From positions 1 through 13,400 of the forward strand of contig JAKSYS010000874.1 in NCBI GenBank assembly GCA_022925895.1: a stretch of DNA of 13,400 nucleotides. The letters are read 5' to 3'. Below are positions 1-6,533 of this stretch, piece after piece. Numbering within the stretch: position 1 is the first letter of the stretch; each line of letters begins with the position of its first letter. This stretch comes from Fragilaria crotonensis. Its lineage: Eukaryota; Bacillariophyta; Fragilariophyceae; Fragilariales; Fragilariaceae. The position numbers and the translations under genes are program-made. The notes beneath the pieces are model-generated. The model was not told where the DNA came from. It searched no databases and worked only from the letters and a program-made list of their open reading frames with translations.

Positions 1-2232
1 GATTCATTATTGATTCACAATGCCAAGAAGGGAAATCTCGACACGGTTCGTGACCTGTTGCGACGAGGGGCAAACGTGAATGCGAAACTTGAATGGATGA
101 GCATAGGCAACACAGCTCTCATCTATGCAAGCCAGGAGGGCCACTTGGACGTGGTTCGTGCCTTATTAAATCACAAGGGCGTGAATGTGAACATCAAGAG
201 TAATTTTGGCGACACAGCACTCATCGAGGCGAGCACGAGGGGTCATATGGAAGTGGTTCGTGCTTTATTGAATCACGATGGCGTGGATGTGAATATCAAG
301 AATAAGCCCGGCAACACGGCTCTCATAAAGGCAAGCACGAGGGGCCATGTGGAAGTAGTTTGCGCTTTATTGAATCACGATGGATTGGATGTGAATATCA
401 AGAATAATGATGGCTTCACAGCTCTCATCTATGCAAGCGACAAGGGCCATTTCGGAGTGGTTCGTACCTTGTTGAATCACCATGGAGTTGATGTGAATTT
501 CCAAAATACCCATGGCGCCACAGCACTAAGCTTGGCCAGCTCTAATGGCCATTTGGAAGTCGTTCGTGCTTTATTGAATCACGATGGCATGGATGTGAAT
601 ATCAAGAATAAGCTCGGCAACACAGCTCTCATGGAGGCAAGCACGAGGGGCCATGTGGAAGTAGTTTGCGCTTTATTGAATCACGATGGATTGGATGTGA
701 ATATCAAGAATAATGATGGCTTCACAGCTCTCATCTATGCAAGCGAAAAGGGCCATTTCGGAGTGGTTCGTACCTTGTTGAATCACCATGGAGTTGATGT
801 GAATTTCCAAAATACCCATGGCGCCACAGCACTAAGCTTGGCAAGCTCTAATGGCCATTTGGAAGTATTCCGTGATTTATTGAATCACGATGGAGTTGAT
901 GCGAATATCAAGAATAAGAATGATGGCTTCACCGCTCTCATGTTTGCAAGCCAGGATGGCCATTTGGAGGTAGTTCGCGCTTTCTTGAATCACCACGGAG
1001 TCGACGTGAATATCAAGAATAATCATGGTGACACAGCTCTCATCTTGGCAACCCAAGTGTGCCATTTCGGAGTGGTTCGTGCTTTATTGAATCACGATGG
1101 AGTGGATGTGAATATCAAGAATAATGATGGGCGTACAGCTCTTGATTGCGCTCTCAAAGTGAAGAAAGCCCATGTTGCACGTCTTTTGGAGGAGCACATG
1201 GGCTTGCGAAGACGTCGCGAGAAGCTACTTGAAGAACATCGCACCGAAACCGATCCGCAGTATTCAAATTCATCGACGCAGCATGCAAGAAAACGAGCAA
1301 GGACGCAGCGATCGACAGGACACCCACCTGAGGCGGAAGAACAGAGGCCCTTCAACGATACTGAACGTCGACATGAGTTGTTGCATAGGAAGGCAGAAGG
1401 AAGCATTGCCGGGCATCAAGTGAAATGCGACCCCCATGCTCGGCGAGACGAGAACAGCCCTTTATGCGATGATTCCAGTGCGGAAATCACCCAATGTATT
1501 GATGGTAAAACAGCCCTTTACATCGCGAGTGAGAACGGACATGTGGAAGTCCTTCGGGAATTACTCCAAGACGACAAGGTGGAGGTGGATGCCCAATGTA
1601 TCGATGGTAAAACAGCCCTTTATATTGCGAGTGAAAATGGCCATGTGAAAGTCGTTCAGAAGTTACTCGAAGACAATAAGGTGGAGGTGAATGCCCAATG
1701 TATTGATGGTAAAACAGCCCTTTACGTTGCAAGTGAGAATGGCCATTTGAAAGTCGTCAAGAACTTACTCGAAGACGATAAGGTGGAGGTGAATGCCCTA
1801 TGTATTGATGGTAAAACAGCCCTTTACGTCGCGAGTCAAAATGGCCATGCGGAAGTCGTCGGCGAGTTACTCGACAAGGACGAGATTGAGGTGAATCTCC
1901 AACGTACGGATGGTAAAACAGCCCTGTACGTTGCGAGTCAAAATGGCCATGTGGAAGTCCTCCGGGAATTTCTGGAACGCCACGTCGTGGAGACGGTGAA
2001 TGTCCCATGTCGTGATGGCAAAACAGCCCTTTTCGTTGCGAGTGAAAATGGCCATGTGGAAGTTGTCCGGGCGTTACTTGAACACGGCGATGACGAGGCG
2101 ATTGTGCATGCCCCATGTCCTGATGGTAAAACAGCCCTTCACATAGCTTGTCAAAATGGCCATGTGGAAGTTGTCCGCTTATTGCGCCGAAACGACAAGG
2201 TGGATGTGAATGCCAGATGCATGCAGCATTGA
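1..2232 (+). CDS. Ankyrin-repeat protein, two repeat arrays (5' end outside window)
   Basis: The frame is open from the first base, and the first codons already form an ankyrin helix (N-A-K-K-G-N-L-D-T-V-R-D-L-L). There is no convincing ATG near the left edge, so the true start lies upstream; it ends at TGA 2230-2232. I count about 19 ankyrin repeats of 33-36 residues. Array A (about positions 1-1190, 12 repeats) has the pattern TALxxASxxGHxxVVRxLLNHxGVDVNIKN. Array B (about 1495-2220, 7 repeats) has DGKTALYVASxNGHVEVVxxLL followed by an acidic loop. Between them is a charged, probably unstructured linker of about 95 residues with basic clusters (RRRR near 1207, RKRAR near 1288-1302) that could act as a nuclear signal. 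Ankyrin arrays are protein-binding scaffolds; no enzymatic domain, signal peptide or membrane segment is visible, so the partner is unknown. The final repeat ends right after its loop, without a capping helix. Confidence 0.85.
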   Translation, partial: DSLLIHNAKKGNLDTVRDLLRRGANVNAKLEWMSIGNTALIYASQEGHLDVVRALLNHKGVNVNIKSNFGDTALIEASTRGHMEVVRALLNHDGVDVNIKNKPGNTALIKASTRGHVEVVCALLNHDGLDVNIKNNDGFTALIYASDKGHFGVVRTLLNHHGVDVNFQNTHGATALSLASSNGHLEVVRALLNHDGMDVNIKNKLGNTALMEASTRGHVEVVCALLNHDGLDVNIKNNDGFTALIYASEKGHFGVVRTLLNHHGVDVNFQNTHGATALSLASSNGHLEVFRDLLNHDGVDANIKNKNDGFTALMFASQDGHLEVVRAFLNHHGVDVNIKNNHGDTALILATQVCHFGVVRALLNHDGVDVNIKNNDGRTALDCALKVKKAHVARLLEEHMGLRRRREKLLEEHRTETDPQYSNSSTQHARKRARTQRSTGHPPEAEEQRPFNDTERRHELLHRKAEGSIAGHQVKCDPHARRDENSPLCDDSSAEITQCIDGKTALYIASENGHVEVLRELLQDDKVEVDAQCIDGKTALYIASENGHVKVVQKLLEDNKVEVNAQCIDGKTALYVASENGHLKVVKNLLEDDKVEVNALCIDGKTALYVASQNGHAEVVGELLDKDEIEVNLQRTDGKTALYVASQNGHVEVLREFLERHVVETVNVPCRDGKTALFVASENGHVEVVRALLEHGDDEAIVHAPCPDGKTALHIACQNGHVEVVRLLRRNDKVDVNARCMQH
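307..918 (+). repeat. Recent 306-bp tandem duplication of three ankyrin repeats
   Basis: Positions 307-612 (repeats 4-6) and 613-918 (repeats 7-9) are two copies of a three-repeat block, offset by exactly 306 bp (3 x 34 codons). From about 330-562 against 636-868 I see only two base differences (GACAAG/GAAAAG and GGCCAGC/GGCAAGC), while the flanks of each unit differ more. The very high nucleotide identity, including synonymous sites, points to a recent duplication or gene conversion rather than selection on the protein. Confidence 0.9.
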
Positions 2233-3063
2233 TAATCTGGCATCCAGACATGCGGCCCTGCGACGATGCCCGACTACTTCGATGATTTATTGTTGGCTGC
2301 TGCCTTTATGTAGAACATCGTTCGCTTTCCCGATACGGCGGGACTCTGGCATTGTGTATTGGTGTCCTTGGCATCGGCCCAGAAGTCGCTTGTGAAAGTC
2401 GCCATACTGTGCTCGGCAGAGCGAGTTAGTTGGCTGAAACTAAACCTAGGTAGAGAAGGTTATAGGAGGTGCGTTTGTCATACTTGAGTAGCAAACTACG
2501 CCGCTATCTGCTTGGCAACAACGACTGGCGCCCCAAACCACCTTCATACTCAACAGAACTATTCCCATACGACGACTGCCATGCATGCTATTCATTTGTT
2601 TTGTGTGTAATGCTGTACTACCTGTAGTAGTATTATAATAGCAAATCACCCAGGGAGTGCAAATCGGTTGGGTTTATTAGATGAATCAGTTATCATGCAG
2701 TATATATCCATATACTCAAGTACACGCTTCCTACGAGTACTCGAGGACTGTCTCGTTGCGAGAGCGTCTTTGCTGAGATTTCATTCTGCTTCCAGAGCAA
2801 CCGCGAATCTAGGATGCTTCGGAATCTCCCCGCGTGCCATTTGCTCTCAAAACATTGTGTGTGCATCCCATGCCTTTTGATCCGTATGGTATCGATTTTA
2901 TCACAATGCGCATACCCAGATCATAATGAATGAGCACGTGACGTTTTCAACAATTCTCGCCAAGGGATTGGGTACGATACGCAAATCCAACTCCCTTCAC
3001 CCAATCCGCGCCGTTGCGTCTACTTCTCTTTTCTGCCTCGCGGCGGAGCAATCAAACCGTGGC
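2233..3063. other. Spacer between two convergent ankyrin genes
   Basis: About 830 bp lie between the stop codons of two converging genes. All open frames here are short (73 codons or fewer), on both strands, and show no recognisable domain, so I see no gene. It should contain both 3' UTRs and transcript ends. The only small structure seen is a 6-bp inverted repeat TACTAC-CT-GTAGTA at 2616-2629, just before an AT-rich run (TATTATAATA). No RNA gene or transposon terminus was recognised. Confidence 0.6.
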
Positions 3064-4479
3064 TTATTCCTCCAGGCATTGTACAATCTCATACATCTCG
3101 CATTTGCGGGCGATATCAAGAGCAGTGGACCCTGCTTTATTCGTTAAAGTCACGTCGACATCGTCGTGATCCAACAACATGGAAACAGCATCTAATCTGC
3201 CTTGGAGACACGCCCACATCAAGGCCGTGTACCCAATTTCATCTTGAACATTCACATCCACCTCCGGGTGTTGCAGTAGCTCGTCAACAACATCCCAATG
3301 CTCATATCTGATCGCCCATAACAAGGCAGTGCGACCAGCACGATTCCAGTCGTTCATGTCCTCCTTACAACAAGGTTCGTCATCCCAGAACAATGGTTCG
3401 ATCTCCAATACGAAATGGGGGTAGTCTTTCAGACTTTTGGCGTTCGCGTTCACGTTAACCTTGTCGTGTTCCAGCAACTGGCGAACAACGCCCAAATGAC
3501 CATTTGCGCAGGCAATGATAAGGCTTGTGTAATTGTAATCATCACTGGCATTCACATCGATATTGTCGTGTTTTAGCAGCTCACGAACCACATCGCAGTG
3601 GCCATGCCTACATGTGTAAATGAGGGATGTTTGCCCCCATTCACCTCTCGCATTGATATCCACCTTCTCATGTTTAAGCAACTCGCGAACAATGTCCAAA
3701 TGGCCTGCTTCACACGCGTAAATGTGGGGTGTTTGATCCCAAGCATCTCTCCTATTCACATCCACCACGTCGTAATTCAGTAACTCGCATACAGCACCCC
3801 ATCGGTCAATTTTGCAGGCAACAATGAGGGCATCGGAGCGAATGTGACCAATGCTGCGACCCGCATATTCCTTGTCGTGTTTTATCAACTCATGAAAGAT
3901 ATCCAAAGAAGAACCAGCCCTTAGGGCATCGTGGTAACATCTGCCGCTTGGAGCTAACACCGTTTGGCACATCATCATTTCGCGAACCACATCCAAGTGG
4001 CCATAATAGCATGCCAACTCAAGGGCATTCCAACCAAATAAGCCTGACGCATCGACATACACCTTGCCATCCTGCAACAATGCACGAACCACATGCGAAT
4101 GACCGACTCGACTCGCCAATGTGAGGGCGGTATCAGTTCTATCTCTTGCTTTGGCATTCACATCTTTGTGTTTCAGCAACTCACAAACGACGTTGTCATG
4201 CCCCTGTGAGCTAGCCACAAGAAGGGCTGTGCTGCCATCATTGTTCGTTGCATTGACATCCACCTTGTCATGCTTCAGCAATTCACGAACAACGTCACAG
4301 TGGCCCTCGGAGCTTGCCGTTAGAAGGGCCGTGTTGCCACCTTCATCTCTCACATTCAGATCCAACTCTTCATTTTTCAGCAACGCACGCACTTCATCTA
4401 AGCGACCATTATGGCTCGCATCGATGAAAGCTGTGCTGACGTTTCGACTATTAAGCTGCGAACTTGTCACGCTACCCAT
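3064..4479 (-). CDS. Ankyrin-repeat protein, 471 residues
   Basis: A single uninterrupted frame runs from ATG at 4477-4479 (MGSVTSSQL...) to TAA at 3064-3066. It consists almost wholly of about 13 ankyrin repeats. Repeats 2-4, 8-9 and 11-12 are canonical (TALxxASSxGHxDVVRELLKHDKVDVNA). Repeats 5-7 are irregular, with loss of the usual loop around M-C-Q-T-V-L-A-P-S. Repeat 10 carries an extra loop of about 30 acidic or aromatic residues (around residues 350-380, including E-P-L-F-W-D-D-E-P-C-C). The last half-repeat (DIARKCEMYEIVQCLEE) looks like a natural C-terminal cap, so the protein appears complete. No signal peptide or membrane segment is seen. By family, the role is protein-protein interaction in the cytosol or nucleus; the partner is unknown. 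It converges on the ankyrin gene at the left, but their repeat sequences differ, so they are family members rather than a fresh duplicate pair. Confidence 0.88.
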   Translation of the reverse strand: MGSVTSSQLNSRNVSTAFIDASHNGRLDEVRALLKNEELDLNVRDEGGNTALLTASSEGHCDVVRELLKHDKVDVNATNNDGSTALLVASSQGHDNVVCELLKHKDVNAKARDRTDTALTLASRVGHSHVVRALLQDGKVYVDASGLFGWNALELACYYGHLDVVREMMMCQTVLAPSGRCYHDALRAGSSLDIFHELIKHDKEYAGRSIGHIRSDALIVACKIDRWGAVCELLNYDVVDVNRRDAWDQTPHIYACEAGHLDIVRELLKHEKVDINARGEWGQTSLIYTCRHGHCDVVRELLKHDNIDVNASDDYNYTSLIIACANGHLGVVRQLLEHDKVNVNANAKSLKDYPHFVLEIEPLFWDDEPCCKEDMNDWNRAGRTALLWAIRYEHWDVVDELLQHPEVDVNVQDEIGYTALMWACLQGRLDAVSMLLDHDDVDVTLTNKAGSTALDIARKCEMYEIVQCLEE

Positions 4480-4793
4480 TAACGTCTTTCTGGCTTGCTC
4501 TTGTATTCTCGCTTGAAGAAAAGATGCTCAGATCAAGACAACGCTTTATGGTAAGGCAAGCGAGGTGACTGTTATCTTGATTCGATTTGAGTCCCAAATA
4601 ACACGTGTGACAAGGATTCCGTGATTTTTACAGGTGTAGTCTCTCTTACGAGAGCTGCAGCACAAAGCAGAATAAAAGAGGTTGAGACACCACATGACGT
4701 GACAGATATGCCGTCTCCAAATCGCCGTAGATAATGTAGGAGCCGTCACCTGTGACGCTCCATCAAATGGGCGGGTATCCACTCCCACAGTTA
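4480..4793. promoter_or_regulatory. Upstream region of the minus-strand ankyrin gene, up to the retrotransposon
   Basis: This 314-bp stretch separates the ankyrin start codon (4479) from the 5' LTR and must contain that gene's 5' UTR and core promoter unless these reach into the LTR. No convincing gene is present. Short motifs seen are a palindrome ACACGTGT (4601-4608, E-box/G-box core CACGTG) and TGACGTGA (4695-4702). TGACGT matches the cAMP/CO2-responsive core described for diatom promoters, but both are short enough to occur by chance. No clear TATA box was identified. Confidence 0.35.
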
Positions 4794-5118
4794 TGTTATA
4801 AGATACAGCCTACGACGTACTGAGCTACTGTCGAATGGGTGTATTGGTGCTGGTGAACCGTTCCACGATACCGCACCGTCTCATACTTTACTGTACCTCT
4901 ATTTATCCCGAGCAACGGCTCATGAAAAATCTCCGACTTTTGTGTATATCTAAACAATGATATCCGTGGCGATTGCCATTGTTTAGTTTGAGCGACAAGA
5001 GAGACTTTCATCGACCCCTGTCTGGAAATCATTCCTTGTGATTGCACTACCCTAGAATCATAAGTTTAGGATTTCAATTATTTGTTAACCTAGACCGAAG
5101 CGAACCCGGATACTCACA
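4794..5118 (+). repeat. 5' LTR (minimum extent)
   Basis: Positions 4795-5118 match 13079-13400 across the whole available length. The only differences are one A in a run (AAAAA near 4925-4929 against AAAA) and one T (CCCCTGTCTGG against CCCCGTCTGG); no substitution was found. It starts TGTTATAAG, and a TG start is typical. If it ends at ...ACTCACA (5118) the LTR is 325 bp with TGT...ACA termini. The window stops at the same base in the 3' copy, so the repeat could continue; a possible alternative end is about 5155, just before a copia-like primer site. The LTR should carry promoter, transcription start and polyadenylation signals; none is clearly identifiable. Confidence 0.9.
4950..4986. repeat. 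Perfect 10-bp inverted repeat inside the LTR
   Basis: CTAAACAATG (4950-4959) is exactly complementary to CATTGTTTAG (4977-4986) across a 17-base loop. The structure is unchanged in the 3' LTR (13233-13242 and 13260-13269). In RNA it would form a stable hairpin; as DNA it could be a protein-binding palindrome. Its role is unknown. Confidence 0.75.
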
Positions 5119-5434
5119 GAGCTGACTCCTCGCCTCCGGCTAAGAGTCTCCTTACTGGTTATTTTGCCCAATATAGGCTAATCGTCGAACGCTCCTCAGG
5201 TCGGTTCCACCCACCTAAGCGCTCCGCAGAGCCAGTTCTTCCAGAACTACAACTACTAGACACGCCCCGCGTCCTAGAAGTGCTCATAGTCTCACCGAGA
5301 CCAATCCCAAAAGAATAAGTCTCCGACTTTCTAACCAAGTTACCAACTACTACGCTACGATCAACCACTAGTCAGTCCAAAGCAACAACGTCCCACGTTT
5401 CAAGCACTTCTTCCCAAGAACAGCAAAAGCTACG
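5119..5434 (+). other. Retrotransposon leader between 5' LTR and gag
   Basis: About 316 bp run from the minimum LTR end to the gag ATG. It is rich in pyrimidine-A trinucleotides and has no plus-strand open frame of note. By position it should include the primer-binding site and the packaging/dimerisation signals of the genomic RNA. The only candidate primer site I can point to is at 5155-5170, annotated separately. Otherwise nothing specific was recognised. Confidence 0.5.
5155..5170 (+). other. Possible primer-binding site (half-tRNA initiator-Met type)
   Basis: CTGGTTATTTTGCCCA resembles the complement of the anticodon stem-loop of eukaryotic initiator tRNA-Met (CTGGGTTATGGGCCCA). Drosophila copia and yeast Ty5 use that region as a half-tRNA primer. 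The flanking blocks (TTAT and GCCCA) match but the middle differs. No site complementary to the 3' CCA end of a tRNA was seen next to 5118. If real, the LTR would end near 5154 rather than 5118. Confidence 0.3.
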
Positions 5435-6013
5435 ATGACTTCGTCGGATGATCCACCAAGTACCCCGTCCTCTGGAGTTCAAGTCGAAATCGATGATCCA
5501 AGTACCCCGTCCTCTGGAGTTCAAGTCGAAATCGATGATCCAAGTACCCCGTCCTCTGGAACTCGAGTCAAAATTGACACTTCGTTCATAGCCACCGAGC
5601 CCCTTGAAAGTGACCTAGCACCGCTAGAGACTATCCTGTCATCTCTCCCAGACATGACAGCCAAGGTTGCCGCCCTGGGCGACTTGGAAGGGAAACCACC
5701 CAAACCCATCATGGGAGCCGTCATAGCCCTTTCCAAGGATTCATGGTCGGCGTGGACGGGAGGAAAACCCAAGACAGATTGGACCGGACTGGATGCCAGT
5801 GCCCAACTCGAAACAACGTCCCCGAATCAGCTCCGCCCCGTGTACGTCTCCGCCGCACAAAAGGGCTACAACCATCGCCGCACCGGAATGATGGTCCAGT
5901 TCAAGCAAACGGACGATCTCGTCTCATTCCAAAACGCCGTCTGGGATCACCTCACAGATACAGGCATGGATTCCATCGCATACCTCCCAGACCCAACTGA
6001 TAGCGCAAAATGA
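5435..6013 (+). CDS. Gag, N-terminal segment (frameshifted at its end)
   Basis: This 192-codon frame starts at the first plus-strand ATG of the element (5435) and stops at TGA 6011-6013. It begins with three degenerate copies of a 14-residue acidic/Ser-Pro unit (annotated separately), followed by a hydrophilic region with a Trp-rich patch (S-W-S-A-W-T-G-G-K-P, then W-T-G-L-D) and ends YLPDPTDSAK. In position it corresponds to the amino part of a Copia Gag, which forms the virus-like particle. The homologous frame continues directly at 6010 in another frame. The break lies in an A-run (GCAAAATGAC), consistent with loss of one A, so this stop is probably not the natural Gag end. It has no similarity to other proteins that I can name. 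Confidence 0.7.
   Translation: MTSSDDPPSTPSSGVQVEIDDPSTPSSGVQVEIDDPSTPSSGTRVKIDTSFIATEPLESDLAPLETILSSLPDMTAKVAALGDLEGKPPKPIMGAVIALSKDSWSAWTGGKPKTDWTGLDASAQLETTSPNQLRPVYVSAAQKGYNHRRTGMMVQFKQTDDLVSFQNAVWDHLTDTGMDSIAYLPDPTDSAK
5447..5575 (+). repeat. Three tandem 42-45-bp units in gag
   Basis: Units at 5447-5491 (one extra Pro codon), 5492-5533 and 5534-5575 encode DDPSTPSSGVQVEI-like peptides. Units 1 and 2 are identical in DNA except for the additional CCA; unit 3 diverges at its end (T-R-V-K-I). It is a low-complexity acidic/Ser-Thr-Pro tail at the Gag N-terminus, probably disordered and produced by slippage or unequal exchange. Confidence 0.92.
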
Positions 6014-6495
6014 CAAACGTCGTCAAGTCCCACGCGCGCTACACAGTCCAGTCGGCTCAGCTCCTCGTGAAGAATCAACTTGTCAGATATGACAAGTATG
6101 ACAAAACGAACGACAAAGCGGCCCGAACTTACCTATTGGCCTCGCTCACGGCGACGCTAAGCAACAAGGTTTCAGAGAAATTGGAAGAGTCGGATCCATT
6201 CCCGATCGTCTGGCTCCAGTTCTTGAAGTCGATTCAGTCGACATCAATCGAGAGATTTGAAGATCTCAAAACATCAATCAAGCTGAGGTTACCAAGCCAG
6301 TACTCTGGCGAAAATCTTGAGCTATTGGCTGCCCAGTTTCGAAAGGATGCTTTGGAACTTACCACGGCAGGCCAATATGACCATAATCTGACACTGTCAA
6401 TGATGAAGAACTTCTTGTTGGCAGGTGGCTCAGGCAACGAGGACTTCCGCTTTCACTCCGTGCGACCAAGCAGCGCCTCGAGCAAGCTCTCCTAG
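6010..6495 (+). CDS. Gag, capsid-like segment (frameshifted at both ends)
   Basis: This open frame takes over where the previous one stops. Its ATG overlaps the preceding stop as ATGA, but the simpler reading is one continuous Gag frame broken by a lost base. Residues 20-140 are rich in predicted helices (Y-L-L-A-S-L-T-A-T-L; V-W-L-Q-F-L-K-S-I; L-L-A-A-Q-F-R-K-D), resembling the helical capsid domain of Copia Gag proteins (retrotransposon gag / UBN2-like), which assembles the particle. At about 6453 (CGCTTTCACTCC) the sense frame moves again by one lost base. The last 12 residues or so before TAG 6493-6495 are out-of-frame translation. Confidence 0.7.
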   Translation: MTNVVKSHARYTVQSAQLLVKNQLVRYDKYDKTNDKAARTYLLASLTATLSNKVSEKLEESDPFPIVWLQFLKSIQSTSIERFEDLKTSIKLRLPSQYSGENLELLAAQFRKDALELTTAGQYDHNLTLSMMKNFLLAGGSGNEDFRFHSVRPSSASSKLS

Positions 6496-6533
6496 ACATT
6501 GGATTCAAGGACAAAACCGCCGCAAACGATCAC

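Noticed and set aside
10-2220. CRISPR-like array or satellite
   Set aside because: The regular 102-bp period is coding ankyrin repeats in one intact frame, with no short palindromic repeats separated by unique spacers.
1757-2251. 164-codon open frame on the minus strand across the second ankyrin array
   Set aside because: It mirrors the 102-bp repeat period of the plus-strand gene (repeated PHGHF...GLFYH units) and has no independent coding signal; it is a shadow.
2616-2629. Small inverted repeat TACTAC-CT-GTAGTA as a terminator
   Set aside because: It is too short, and eukaryotic nuclear genes do not use such hairpin terminators.
3398-3410. tRNA B-box-like GGTTCGATCTCC
   Set aside because: It lies inside the minus-strand ankyrin coding sequence and has no cloverleaf around it.
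4601-4702. CACGTG and TGACGT motifs as functional promoter elements
   Set aside because: Six-base motifs occur by chance at this density, and another TGACGT lies at 2938-2943 in the opposite gene-end context; they are noted only as possibilities.
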